A stretch of DNA of 64,000 nt from Marinibaculum pumilum (GCF_042646425.1 NZ_JBHRTR010000048.1:204794-268793); one strand, 5' to 3'; positions 15,745-24,669 are shown, counted from the stretch's first letter. Made by a program: numbers and translations. Notes: a model not told the origin generated them from the letters alone.

Positions 15745-17670
15745 TCAGAAGCGGGCGCGGATGCCGGCATAGACGGAACGGTCCGGCGTGCCGATGCCGG
15801 CCCGTTCCTCGTACTGGTGGTTCAGGACGTTCTCCACCCGGCCGAACAGGCTCACGTTCGGGCGCAGGTCGTAGTCGGCGCGCAGGCCGAACACGGTGAA
15901 GGGATCGGACCAGCCGACGAAGTTGCGCTGGCTCGACTGGTAGCGCGCGCTGCCGCCGACCCGCAGCGCATCGGTCACGCCGTAGGAGAGGTCCAGATAG
16001 GCCTTGTGCGCCGGCACGTCGGCCAGCGAGGTGTCGGTGGAGGTGTCGTTGGCGCGGTCGTAGGTATAGCTGCCGCGCACGACGAAGCGGTCGACCGGCT
16101 CCGCCGCCACGGCGAACTCGACACCGTCGGAGCGCACCGTGTCGCGATTGCCATAGCCGCCGGTGGTGCCGAAATAGGGCTGGCAGGCGGCCGGCAGGGT
16201 GCGGAAGCTGTCATAGGCGATCTGGTCGCGGATATCGACCCGGAACAGGGTGGCACTCAGGTCCAGCCGGCCCTGCGGCAGGCTCTGGTCGATGCCGAAG
16301 TCGAAGCCCTTGCTCTTCTCCGGCTTCAGGTCGGAGAAGCCGATGCAGGGATCGTTCAGCTCATAGAGCGACGGCGTGACGAAGCCTGTGCCGTAGCTGC
16401 CGCGGAACTTCGTGCCCCAGCCAGGCGCGATCCAGTCGGGCAGGAACCAGGCGGCGGTGCCGCGCCAGGTGAACTCGCCGCCGAACTGCTGGTTGTCGTC
16501 GTAGCGGCCACCGACGGTGAGGGTGAGGTTGCGCCACGGCTCCACCTGCGCCTCGCCGAAGGCGGAATTGGTGCCGACCGTGGCATCGATGCTGCCCAGC
16601 GCCGGCGTACCGGCGGAGTTCGGTGCCCGCTGGCGCAGCTGCTGCTCCTCCGTCTCCACGCCGCCGGCCAGGGTGACCCGGTCGGAGACGGCATAGGCGC
16701 TGCGCGCCTCCAGCTTGGTCTTGGTGCCGTCGTAGGTGTCGCCGTTCAGGGTGCCGCGGATATAAGTCCGATGGTGCCAGCTATAGTTCGCGGCGATGGT
16801 GGTGGTCAGCCGGCCGTCCAGCAGGCTGATGTCGCTGCCGGCGCGATAGTACTGCTCCTGCTTCTTGATATAGGTGTCGATCAGGTCGCGGGTCGCGGAA
16901 TCGCTCGGCTGGCGCTCCCAGACCCAGCGGCCCTTGGCGAAGGCGGTGACGTTATCACCGATGGCGACCTTGGCCTTGCCCTGCAGCGACTTGGAATGGA
17001 AGTCGTCGGCTTCCGACCCGCCGCGCTTGTCGCTGAAGCTGGAATAGCCGCGGGTGCGGAAGGTGGCGGCATCGGCGCTGAAGGTCACCGGCCCCTGCAC
17101 CCCGCCCACCCCGGCATTGGTGCGGATCTCGCCATAGGAGCCCGCCTCCGCCAGGCCGGAGGCCTGGAACGGCTTCGTCGGGTCCTTTGTGACGATGTTG
17201 ATCACGCCGCCGGACGCGTCGGCGCCGTAGAGCGCCGATTGCGGGCCGCGCAGCACCTCGACCGACCGGATCGAATCGACCGGCATGGTGCCGAATTCAT
17301 AGACCACTTGGGCACGCGAGGGGTCGGCGACCTCGATGCCGTCGACGATCACCAGCGTGTTGCGGGGGCCCAGGCCGCGGATCCGGACCGGGGTGGCGGC
17401 ACCGGTCGCGCCGTTCGGGCTGACATCGACGCCGGGCAGGGTGTTCAGGGCATCCTGCAGCCGGCTGGTCTGGCGGTCCTCCAGTTCCTCCGCCGTCAGC
17501 ACCGATACCGCGCTGCCGACCTCGTTGATCGGCGTCGGCGTGAGGTTCGGTGTGGTCACGACCACGGGCTCCAGGCGCAGCGGCCGCCCGGCCTCCTGGG
17601 CGATGGCTGTGGATGCGGCGATGCCGGCCAGCAGGATGCCGGCCGCGGAAAGACAGATCTGGCGTGTCAT
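15745..17670 (-). CDS. btuB: TonB-dependent vitamin B12 receptor BtuB
   Basis: A 641-residue outer-membrane receptor. The signal peptide covers residues 1-24 (ends IAQ). A TonB-box-like EPVVVTTPN follows at about 33-41. The plug domain has SRLQDALNTLPGVDVS, RIRGLGPRNTLVIVDG and SVEVLRGPQSALYGADASGGVINI, all BtuB-like. The C terminus ends in Arg-Phe, the usual beta-barrel assembly signal. Its length is close to the known B12 receptors and shorter than siderophore receptors. The minus-strand cobalamin riboswitch lies about 200 bases upstream. First gene of the five-gene uptake operon. Confidence 0.95.
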   Translation of the reverse strand: MTRQICLSAAGILLAGIAASTAIAQEAGRPLRLEPVVVTTPNLTPTPINEVGSAVSVLTAEELEDRQTSRLQDALNTLPGVDVSPNGATGAATPVRIRGLGPRNTLVIVDGIEVADPSRAQVVYEFGTMPVDSIRSVEVLRGPQSALYGADASGGVINIVTKDPTKPFQASGLAEAGSYGEIRTNAGVGGVQGPVTFSADAATFRTRGYSSFSDKRGGSEADDFHSKSLQGKAKVAIGDNVTAFAKGRWVWERQPSDSATRDLIDTYIKKQEQYYRAGSDISLLDGRLTTTIAANYSWHHRTYIRGTLNGDTYDGTKTKLEARSAYAVSDRVTLAGGVETEEQQLRQRAPNSAGTPALGSIDATVGTNSAFGEAQVEPWRNLTLTVGGRYDDNQQFGGEFTWRGTAAWFLPDWIAPGWGTKFRGSYGTGFVTPSLYELNDPCIGFSDLKPEKSKGFDFGIDQSLPQGRLDLSATLFRVDIRDQIAYDSFRTLPAACQPYFGTTGGYGNRDTVRSDGVEFAVAAEPVDRFVVRGSYTYDRANDTSTDTSLADVPAHKAYLDLSYGVTDALRVGGSARYQSSQRNFVGWSDPFTVFGLRADYDLRPNVSLFGRVENVLNHQYEERAGIGTPDRSVYAGIRARF

Positions 17671-17873
17671 GCGACCCCCGTCGAGACGTCATGGTGGTGC
17701 GCATGACGCGGACGAGGATCGGCCGCCGGATGGCCGGATTCGGGGTGCGGTTCACCGTCGAGGCCGACCGGAACGGCGGCCGGATGGCCGACGCCGCGCA
17801 TGCGCAATGCATGTCGCCTCGACGGATCGATCCGTGCCCTCGGCAATTCCCGGCCGCGGGACGGGCGACGTCG

Positions 17874-18075
17874 ACGGCAGGTCTCCTGGCTCGCGGGTCG
17901 TCGTCGCCGGTCCGGCCTTCCCGCCGGGGCGCGGCTTGCGCCGCCTGCCGGCAGTGGCATGTCGGTGGACCGGGACTCGCCGCCTACAGTTGCGGGTACA
18001 GCTGCAGATTTGGCCATGCGCCACCAGGGGCGGGGCCGCACTGCATTCCCTTTTCATCCCGGCCGGATTTCGTAC
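17874..18075 (-). promoter_or_regulatory. Cobalamin riboswitch upstream of btuB
   Basis: Read on the minus strand: AAAAGGGAATGCAGTGCGG near the 5' end (about 18054-18036), the core CCCGCAACTGTAGGCGG, ATGCCACTGCCGG, and the B12 box GCGAGCCAGGAGACCTGCC ending near 17876. All are in the expected order. Ends are approximate. About 200 bases of leader (17671-17873) separate it from btuB; I see no U-tract terminator there. Confidence 0.95.
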
Positions 18076-18191
18076 CGGGACACCGTCAGGCACGAGTCTA
18101 TGCCGAAGCGGGGTACGGCCGTCAATCGCCAAGGTCGCTCTCGGCGATTCCGCCTTGTCGCGCGAATCCGGCGGCGCGATAGTGCGCGGGC

Positions 18192-19061
18192 ATGGATGTC
18201 GAGCTGGCGCGCACTTTCCTGGCGGTGATCGACAGCGGCAGCTTCGTGGAGGCGGCCGCGCGGCTGCACGTCACCCAGTCCACCGTCAGCATGCGGGTGA
18301 AGACCCTGGAGGCGCAGCTCGGCAAGACCCTGTTCGAGCGCAACAAGTCCGGCGCCACCCTGACCGCCGCAGGGCAGCAGTTCCAGAAACATGCTCTGGC
18401 CTTCGTCCGGGTCTGGCAGCAGGCGCGGCTGGAGGTCTCCCTGCCGGCCGGCTACGACGCCGCGCTCACCGTCGGCGGCACCTACAGCCTGTGGGACGGT
18501 TTCCTGCTGCCATGGGTCACCCGCATGCGGCGCAGTGCGCCGGCGATCGCGATCCGCACCGAACTCGGCACCTCCGCCGCCCTGATGCAGCACCTGGTGG
18601 GGGGCATGCTCGATGTCGGGGTGATGTATACGCCGGAACGGCGGCCCGGCCTGGAGGTGGAGCTGCTGTTCGAGGAACGGCTGGTCCTGGTCTCCAGCGA
18701 GAAGCGGTCGCGCGGCCGGGCCGGCCAGGGCTATCTGGGCCGCAACTATGTCTACATAGACTGGGGTCCGGAATTCCAGGCCGACCACGGCCTGGCCTTC
18801 CCCGACCTGTCGACCCCGGGGCTGTACATGGAGCTGGGCTCGCTGGGCCTGGACTACCTGCTGGCCAACCCGGCTTCCGGCTATTTCCCGCACCGCCTGG
18901 CCGCGCCGCACCTGGCCAGCGGCGCGCTGCGGCTGGTGGCGCAGGCGCCGGTCTTCGCCTATCCGGCCTATATGGTGTTCCCGCAGGATGCTGCCGGCAG
19001 CGGCCTGGAACGGGCATTGCGCACCCTGCGCCGCAGCGCCGCGCAGCTGGCGGAGGGGTAG
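18192..19061 (+). CDS. LysR-family transcriptional regulator
   Basis: A 289-residue LysR regulator. The winged helix is at residues 1-60 (LARTFLAVIDSGSFVEAAARLHVTQSTVSMRVKTLE). A LysR substrate-binding domain follows from about 85, with the GxxFP-like PASGYFPHRLAAP near 225-240. The start ATG at 18192 fits the usual N terminus. It lies only about 115 bases from the end of the divergent btuB riboswitch and 130 bases before the ATP-grasp-like gene on the same strand. It may therefore control either the downstream hydrolase genes or itself; nothing in sequence names its inducer. Confidence 0.9.
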   Translation: MDVELARTFLAVIDSGSFVEAAARLHVTQSTVSMRVKTLEAQLGKTLFERNKSGATLTAAGQQFQKHALAFVRVWQQARLEVSLPAGYDAALTVGGTYSLWDGFLLPWVTRMRRSAPAIAIRTELGTSAALMQHLVGGMLDVGVMYTPERRPGLEVELLFEERLVLVSSEKRSRGRAGQGYLGRNYVYIDWGPEFQADHGLAFPDLSTPGLYMELGSLGLDYLLANPASGYFPHRLAAPHLASGALRLVAQAPVFAYPAYMVFPQDAAGSGLERALRTLRRSAAQLAEG

Positions 19062-19192
19062 GGGCGCCCGCGCAACAATGTGGCCATTCGCCGGCAACCG
19101 TCGGATGATGGCGCCACAGGTCCCGTTGCCCGCCGTCCCGGCCGATGCGCCGGCCAATGCCGAGAGGTGCGGCCCAGACCGGGGAGACACCG

Positions 19193-20152
19193 ATGCCCAT
19201 CGTCGAACGCGATCCGTGGCGAATGCAGTATTTCGAAGCCGTGCCCTGTCCGGAGGATGTCCTGATCCCCACGGAGGACGGCGATGCCTATCGCTGGTAC
19301 CCGCAGCAGCGGTGGATCTACAACAAGCTGCTGATCGCGGAGAGCCAGGGGCTGGATTGCGGCCCGCACGGGCTGGAGCCGGAGCGCTTCCCGGTCTTTT
19401 CCAAGCCGATCTACAACATGCGCGGCATGGGCGCCGGCAGCCGGGTCTTCGCCGATGCCGACGACTACCATGCCGGCCAGCTGCCCGGGCATATGTGGAG
19501 CGAACTGCTGGAAGGCGAGCATGTCAGCACCGACGTCGCGGTGCTGCGCGGCACGCCGGTCTGGTGCCGGCACGTGATCGGCCATGCGGTCGGCGACGGG
19601 GTGTTCGACCACTGGACCGTGCTGGCCGACCACAAGCCGGAGCTGGAGGCCTATCTGTTCGCATGGATCGGCCGCCTGTTCGGCGGCTATACCGGCATGA
19701 TGAACTTCGAGACCATCGGCGGCCGCATCATCGAGGCGCATCTGCGCTTCGCCGACCAATGGCCGGACCTGTACGGGCCGGGCTGGGTGGACTCGCTGGT
19801 GGCGCTGTACCAGCGCGGCGAATGGACCTTCCGGGAAGAGGATGCGCCGACGCACGACGGCTACAGCGTGGTGCTGTTCGGCGCCCACGGGCCGGTCTAC
19901 CGGCCGCCGCCCGCGGATGTCGTCGAGCAGATCCGTGCGCAGCCGGAGGTCGCCTCGGTGCAGATCACCTTCCATCCGGACAAGCCGCCGGAGCAGCATT
20001 CGATGCCGCCCGGCGGTTTCCGGCTGGCGATCGTCAACTGCTGGGACCTGGAAGCCGGCCAACGCTACCGCGAACAGCTTGCGCTCGCCTTCTGGACGGC
20101 GCAGAAGCTGGGGCCGCGGCGCCGCGGCCGCCACCGGCAGGGCGCCGCATGA
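19193..20152 (+). CDS. ATP-grasp-like protein of unknown function
   Basis: A 319-residue soluble protein; the ATG at 19193 follows a GGGGAG ribosome binding site. I do not recognise a named family. Its middle resembles an ATP-grasp ligase core: a Lys-Pro with glycine loop (FSKPIYNMRGMGAGSR) near 70-85, ELLEGEHVSTDVAVLRG near 104-120, and NFETIGGRIIEAHLR near 169-183 in place of the usual metal-binding ExNxR motif. The Asn is replaced by His there, so either a divergent active site or a non-catalytic relative is possible. It is followed 28 bases later by a CocE-type hydrolase gene, with a second ATP-grasp gene converging beyond it. Confidence 0.72.
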   Translation: MPIVERDPWRMQYFEAVPCPEDVLIPTEDGDAYRWYPQQRWIYNKLLIAESQGLDCGPHGLEPERFPVFSKPIYNMRGMGAGSRVFADADDYHAGQLPGHMWSELLEGEHVSTDVAVLRGTPVWCRHVIGHAVGDGVFDHWTVLADHKPELEAYLFAWIGRLFGGYTGMMNFETIGGRIIEAHLRFADQWPDLYGPGWVDSLVALYQRGEWTFREEDAPTHDGYSVVLFGAHGPVYRPPPADVVEQIRAQPEVASVQITFHPDKPPEQHSMPPGGFRLAIVNCWDLEAGQRYREQLALAFWTAQKLGPRRRGRHRQGAA

Positions 20153-20180
20153 CCATGTTTCGCGGCGGCAGGGGGGCTGC

Positions 20181-22241
20181 TTGACCCGTATCGTGACGGA
20201 ATTCCCGCACCCGGTGCGGGAGGTGGAGAATGCCTGGATCCCGCTGGCCGACGGCACAAGGCTGGCGGCCCGGCTCTGGCTGCCGGAGAGCGGGCGGCCG
20301 GTCGCCGTGGTGCTGGAATATCTGCCCTATCGCAAGCGCGACATGACCCGGCGGCGCGACGACCAGATGCACCGCTGGTTCGCCGGCCATGGCATTGCCT
20401 GCGCCCGTGTCGACATCCGCGGCACCGGCGATTCCGAAGGTCTGTTCATCGACGAATACAGCCGGCAGGAGCATGAGGATGCCCTGCAGGTGATCGCCTG
20501 GCTGGCGGCGCAGCCCTGGTGCAGCGGCGCCGTCGGCATGATCGGCATCTCATGGGGCGGCTTCAACGCGCTGCAGATCGCGGCGCTGCGGCCGCCGGCC
20601 CTGAAGGCGGTGATCACGCTCTGCGCCAGCGACGACCGCTATGCCGACGATGCCCACTACATGGGCGGCTGCCTGCTGATGGAGAACCTGCAATGGGGCT
20701 CCATCCTGATGCACTACGCCGCCTTTCCGCCGGATCCGGAGCTGTTCGGCGCGGAAGGCGGCCAAGATGGCTGGCAGGACGCCTGGGCCGCCCGGCTGGC
20801 GGCGGTGCAGCCCTATCCGGCGGTCTGGATGGGCCATCCGACCCGCGACGCCTATTGGCGCCACGGGTCCGTCTGCGAGAATTTCGAGGCGATCGCCTGT
20901 CCGGTGCTGGCGGTTGGCGGCTGGGCCGACGGCTATTCCAACGCGGTGCCGCGACTGCTGGCCGGCCTGAAGGTGCCGTGCCGCGGCATCGTCGGGCCCT
21001 GGGCCCATGTCTTTCCCTACGATCCGCTGCCGGGGCCGGCGATCGGCTTCCTGCAGGAGGCGCTGACCTGGTGGCGCGCCTGGCTGGAGGGCGAGGGGCA
21101 GGAGGCGGCGATGGCCGGGCCGCGCTACCGTGCCTGGATGCAGGACAGCGTGCCGCCGCAGCCGCACTATGCGGAGCGACCGGGCCGCTGGGTGGCGGAG
21201 GACAGCTGGCCCAGCCCGCGCATCCGGCCGCTGGACCTGCACCTGACCGGCGCCGGGCTGCGCCCGGACTCCGATCATGGACCCACAGCCGCGACTGAGC
21301 TGTCGATCCAGTCGCCGCAGGTCACCGGCTTCTTCGGCGGCGAATGGTGCGCCTTCGGCGCCGATGGCGAGATGCCGGTGGACCAGCGCCCCGACGACGG
21401 CCGCTCGCTCTGCTTCGACACCGTGCCGCTGGACGCGCCGATGGAGATCCTGGGCGCGCCGGAGGTCTGGCTGCAGGTTGCGGTGGACCGGCCGACCGCC
21501 TTCCTGGCGGTGCGGCTGTGCGACGTCTTTCCCGACGGCACCTCAGCCCGGGTGAGCTTCGGCATCCTGAACCTCTGCCATCGCCTGGGTCATGACCGGG
21601 TGGCGCCGGCGGTTCCCGGTGCACCGATGAAGGTGCATCTGCGGCTGAACGACATCGCCCACCGCTTTCCGGCCGGCCATGTGGTCCGGCTGGCGGTCTC
21701 CACCGCCTACTGGCCGATGGTCTGGCCCTCGCCGCAGGCGGTGACGGCGCGGCTCCTCACCGCCGGCAGCCGGCTGGTCCTGCCGGTGCGGCCGGAGGAT
21801 CCGGCCGATGCCGACCTGCCGCCCTTCCCGCCGGCAGAGATGGCGGCGACCGACGAGCATATCGGCCTGCACCCGGCCCGCTTCCGCCGTACCATCGAAC
21901 GCGACCTGGTCACCGGCGACACGGTCTACACCCTGCTGGACGAGGCGGCGGAACTGGGCGAGGGGGCGCTGGTGCGGATCGAGGCGATCGGCCTGGACGT
22001 CGCCTCCAGCTATCTGAAGCGCTGCCGGATCGAGGACCAGGATCCGACCCATGCGGCGGCGGAGGTGGTGCAGCGCACCCGGCTGTCGCGCGGCAGCTGG
22101 CAGGTGCGGCTGGAAACGCGCACCCGCCTGACCGCGGACCACGACACCTTCCGCTTCCATGCCGAGCAGGAGGCGTTCGAGGGCGAGCGCAGCGTCAGCC
22201 TGCGCACCTGGGACCTGCCGATCCGCCGCAGCGGGCTGTAG
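20181..22241 (+). CDS. CocE/NonD family alpha/beta hydrolase (X-Pro dipeptidyl-peptidase S15-like)
   Basis: A 686-residue serine hydrolase. The nucleophile elbow is GMIGISWGGFNALQ (Ser near residue 122). The acid is probably in GGWADGYSNAVPR and the base in GPWAHVFP. The C-terminal half is the jelly-roll domain of X-Pro peptidase/CocE proteins. The start is the TTG at 20181, preceded by a G-rich ribosome binding site; it gives the N terminus TRIVTEFPHPVREVENAWIPL typical of this subgroup. Reaction class is ester or amide/peptide hydrolysis in the cytoplasm (no signal peptide). Pairing with ATP-grasp-like proteins suggests peptide-like substrates, which is inference. Confidence 0.9.
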   Translation: MTRIVTEFPHPVREVENAWIPLADGTRLAARLWLPESGRPVAVVLEYLPYRKRDMTRRRDDQMHRWFAGHGIACARVDIRGTGDSEGLFIDEYSRQEHEDALQVIAWLAAQPWCSGAVGMIGISWGGFNALQIAALRPPALKAVITLCASDDRYADDAHYMGGCLLMENLQWGSILMHYAAFPPDPELFGAEGGQDGWQDAWAARLAAVQPYPAVWMGHPTRDAYWRHGSVCENFEAIACPVLAVGGWADGYSNAVPRLLAGLKVPCRGIVGPWAHVFPYDPLPGPAIGFLQEALTWWRAWLEGEGQEAAMAGPRYRAWMQDSVPPQPHYAERPGRWVAEDSWPSPRIRPLDLHLTGAGLRPDSDHGPTAATELSIQSPQVTGFFGGEWCAFGADGEMPVDQRPDDGRSLCFDTVPLDAPMEILGAPEVWLQVAVDRPTAFLAVRLCDVFPDGTSARVSFGILNLCHRLGHDRVAPAVPGAPMKVHLRLNDIAHRFPAGHVVRLAVSTAYWPMVWPSPQAVTARLLTAGSRLVLPVRPEDPADADLPPFPPAEMAATDEHIGLHPARFRRTIERDLVTGDTVYTLLDEAAELGEGALVRIEAIGLDVASSYLKRCRIEDQDPTHAAAEVVQRTRLSRGSWQVRLETRTRLTADHDTFRFHAEQEAFEGERSVSLRTWDLPIRRSGL

Positions 22242-22248
22242 CCGCGGT

Positions 22249-23304
22249 TCAGGCGATCGCCGGCCGGCTGCGGGCGAGCGCGGTATCCAGGATCGCCCCC
22301 AGCAGGGCGGGATAGTCCATGCCGCCGAAGCCGGCCATCAGGGCGAGCTTGCCGTCGTAGCACCAGGCGGGGTTCGGGTTGACCTCCAGCAGCTTGATGC
22401 GGCCGGCGGCATCGGTGCGGAAGTCGAAGCGGCCATAGTCGCGCAGCCCCAGGCGGCGGAACAGCCGGCGGGCGTGGCCGGCCAGTTCCGCCTGTGCCGC
22501 GGCGGGCAATTCGGCCGGCAGGTAGCGGATGTCCGTCCAGTAGGGCGATGCCGGGTCGGTCTTGGATTCGAAGCCCAGGATCTGCGGCAGGTCCGCCGGC
22601 AGGCCGCTATAGTCGACCCGCAGCGGGGTCAGCGCCTGCAGGCCGGTTTCCGGATTGCCGATCAGGCCGATGCCGTACTCCGCGCCCGGCAGGAATTCCT
22701 GCGCCAGCACCGGCTCTCCCGGAAAGTCGCGGGCGAGTCGCGCCAGCTGGGCCTCCGCGGCGGCGGCATCGCCGACCACCGCGCCCTTGGTGATGCCCGT
22801 CGATCCGTCGGCACGACAGGGCTTCAGCAGGGCCGGGTAGGACAGGTCGGCGACCGGCATCGCCGCGGCATCCTCGGCAAAGCGCTCCTCCGGCACCGGC
22901 ACCTGCAGGCCCTGTGCCGCCAGGCGGACCAGGGCCTTGTCGAAACAGGTGACCATCGCCTGCGGGCCGGCGCCGCTGTAGGGGATGCCCAGCAGATCCA
23001 GATAGGCGGCGATGTGCAGTTCGCGGTCGGGGCGGTTGCCGTAGCCGGTATCGCAGAAGTTCACCGCGAAGTCCGGCGGGTCGTTGGCCAGATCGTCCAG
23101 CAGGGTGGCATGCCGATCCAGGAAGCGGAATCGCACCTCCGCGCGGCGGCTGTCGGCGGCGGCCTGCAGGGCCTCGCGCATCAGGCGGCGGGCATGATGG
23201 TCTTCCGCCGACCAGGCGCCGTCCAGCTTGGTCCGGTCCGACAGGCGCGGGTCGCCCAGCAGGACGGCGATATCCCTGGGCCAGGGTTCGGCTTCGTCGC
23301 TCAT
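22249..23304 (-). CDS. D-alanine-D-alanine ligase-like ATP-grasp enzyme
   Basis: A 351-residue ATP-grasp ligase. The N-terminal domain has NFCDTGYGNRPDRELHIAAYLDLLGIPYSG followed by a T/S-x-x-DK-type TCFDKALVR. The ATP-binding lysine lies in YPALLKPCRADGSTGI, and the magnesium motif is KLLEVNPNPAW near residue 305. The overall order matches Ddl, but the usual Ddl dipeptide-site signature is altered, so the substrates may differ from D-alanine. It converges on the CocE gene with only a 7-base gap. No mur or fts genes are nearby, arguing against a housekeeping cell-wall role. Possible roles are dipeptide or amide ligation. Confidence 0.85.
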   Translation of the reverse strand: MSDEAEPWPRDIAVLLGDPRLSDRTKLDGAWSAEDHHARRLMREALQAAADSRRAEVRFRFLDRHATLLDDLANDPPDFAVNFCDTGYGNRPDRELHIAAYLDLLGIPYSGAGPQAMVTCFDKALVRLAAQGLQVPVPEERFAEDAAAMPVADLSYPALLKPCRADGSTGITKGAVVGDAAAAEAQLARLARDFPGEPVLAQEFLPGAEYGIGLIGNPETGLQALTPLRVDYSGLPADLPQILGFESKTDPASPYWTDIRYLPAELPAAAQAELAGHARRLFRRLGLRDYGRFDFRTDAAGRIKLLEVNPNPAWCYDGKLALMAGFGGMDYPALLGAILDTALARSRPAIA

Positions 23305-23354
23305 GGGTCCAGTATAAGGGGATTGCGGGGAGCAGGGGCGAGGCAGGCCGGCGC

Positions 23355-23381
23355 GCCCCGGCGGGTGCGACCCGCCGGGGC
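23355..23381 (-). terminator. Strong GC hairpin downstream of the 23-residue peptide gene
   Basis: A perfect 12-bp inverted repeat (GCCCCGGCGGGT / ACCCGCCGGGGC) with a 3-base loop begins 7 bases past the peptide stop codon and precedes the ligase gene. There is no U-tract on the minus strand, so it may be an mRNA-stabilising or attenuating hairpin rather than a classical terminator. Confidence 0.5.
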
Positions 23382-23388
23382 AGCTTCG

Positions 23389-23460
23389 TCACTTCTTGCC
23401 GGACTTGGGGGCAGCCGGCTTTCCGGCCGGGGCCGGCTTCGCCTCAGGCTTCTTCGCCAT
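23389..23460 (-). CDS. 23-residue Lys/Ala/Pro-rich small protein
   Basis: A very short open frame: MAKKPEAKPAPAGKPAAPKS followed by GKK and a TGA stop. Support for it being real: an AGGAG ribosome binding site 8 bases before the ATG, strong bias to basic residues (seven Lys among 23), and a perfect hairpin 7 bases after the stop. The composition resembles the tail of histone H1-like proteins, so nucleic-acid binding is the simplest guess. It lies 84 bases upstream of the ligase gene on the same strand and is preceded by a comparatively AT-rich stretch (23480-23580) that may hold its promoter. No function is established. Confidence 0.6.
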   Translation of the reverse strand: MAKKPEAKPAPAGKPAAPKSGKK

Positions 23461-23587
23461 TGGAGTGCTCCTGTGCGATGACGGAAATTCGTCATCGCCG
23501 TGAAGGATCCTTCCCGCCCCGCCATCCGGCAAACGAATATTTTTGGCGCTTCATATCGAAGAATGCGATGGAAACCGGCCCGCGCAC

Positions 23588-24064
23588 CTACTCCTCCCGC
23601 CTCTTTTCCAGTCGCGCCAGCAGGGCCAGGGTCGCCACCGCGAACAGGGTGGTCAGGATGGCCAGGCCGTAGAAGCCCAGGCCTACACCGGCGCCGATCG
23701 CCGCGGTCAGCCACAGGGTGACACCGGTGGTCAGTCCGGAAACCTGGCCACGGCTCGCGATCACCGTCCCCGCAGCCAGCACCGCGGCGGCGCCGGAGAT
23801 CGCCTCGAAGACGCGCAGCGGATCGACGCGCAGCGCGTCGGACAGGCCGGAGGCAGCGTCGACGGTGTCGACGGCATGCATGGACAGGAGGGAAAAGGCT
23901 GCGGCGGCAAGGGCGGTCAGCATGTTGGTCCGCAGGCCGGCGGCCTTCTGCTGCATCTCGCGCTCGAAGCCGATCACGGCCCCGAGCGCGCAGGCGAGCG
24001 CCAGCCGCCCGACCACCGTCCAGGGCGGGATCTTGAACAGGGCGTCGACCAGGCCGTCCATCAT
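23588..24064 (-). CDS. MgtC/SapB family membrane protein
   Basis: A 158-residue protein with the MgtC signature LACALGAVIGFEREMQQKAAGLRTNML and about four hydrophobic helices. The ATG at 24064 (or the adjacent one at 24061) is preferred to the longer frame because it gives the compact family N terminus. MgtC-type proteins influence magnesium homeostasis and ATP synthase in several bacteria, whereas SapB-only relatives are uncharacterised. The C-terminal soluble extension of virulence-type MgtC is missing; the protein ends in Glu/Arg-rich residues. It is divergent from the CBS-domain gene, with about 120 bases between them. Confidence 0.88.
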   Translation of the reverse strand: MMDGLVDALFKIPPWTVVGRLALACALGAVIGFEREMQQKAAGLRTNMLTALAAAAFSLLSMHAVDTVDAASGLSDALRVDPLRVFEAISGAAAVLAAGTVIASRGQVSGLTTGVTLWLTAAIGAGVGLGFYGLAILTTLFAVATLALLARLEKRREE

Positions 24065-24186
24065 GTGAACGTAACGACGGAACGCAGCCGCGGTTCCGGC
24101 GCGGAACTTCGCCCCCGCCCGATGGGTTTCCCCAAGGATCTGGGGGTTTCCCCGGAGATTTGGATCAACAATCCGCAAGCGTACCG

Positions 24187-24669
24187 ATGAAAGCCGCAGA
24201 CCTCATGCATCCGGCGGATGCCGACATTCATGTCGACCACAATCTCTGCGAGGCACAGGCGCGGTTCGACGCCTCCGGCCGGAATCGCATCCTTGTGCTC
24301 GACGCCGACGAGGTGGTGGGCACCCTGCACCGTGCCGACCTGCCGTCGGATCGCGAGGCGTGGGATCGCCTGACCGTGCATGACATCATGACCGCATCGC
24401 CGCTGCCGACCTGCGGCGCGGAGGAGACCGCGCAGAAGGTGCGGGCCCTGCTGGACGAGCACCCCTTCGTCCTGGTCCTGGACGAGGAACGGGAAATCGT
24501 CGGCATCGTCGAGCGCGGCAGCGACACGCTGGAGCCCAGCCTGGGCGCCGAGGCCACGCCGGAAGAAACCGCGGATCCCACCGGCGGTCGCGCGACCCTC
24601 GACGGCGAGGGCAAGCTGCATGTCTATTCCGACAAGCCGCATGTCCGCCGCCTGCGGGAACCGCGATGA
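24187..24669 (+). CDS. CBS-domain protein
   Basis: A 160-residue soluble protein starting at ATG 24187; a TTG at 24160 would add nine residues. Two CBS-like motifs are visible: the first around residues 5-55 (LMHPADADIHVDHNLCEAQARF then ILVLDADEVVGTLHRADL), the second about 65-115 (VHDIMTASPLPTCGAEETAQKV, then FVLVLDEEREIVGIVERG). Such pairs bind adenosine nucleotides and act as regulatory modules. The acidic, disordered-looking tail is unassigned. It faces the MgtC gene divergently and converges with the IclR gene 51 bases downstream. No catalytic domain is present. Confidence 0.85.
   Translation: MKAADLMHPADADIHVDHNLCEAQARFDASGRNRILVLDADEVVGTLHRADLPSDREAWDRLTVHDIMTASPLPTCGAEETAQKVRALLDEHPFVLVLDEEREIVGIVERGSDTLEPSLGAEATPEETADPTGGRATLDGEGKLHVYSDKPHVRRLREPR

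Noticed and set aside
22159..23481. 440-residue plus-strand frame over the Ddl-like gene
   Set aside because: Antisense shadow of the ATP-grasp ligase, without any motif.
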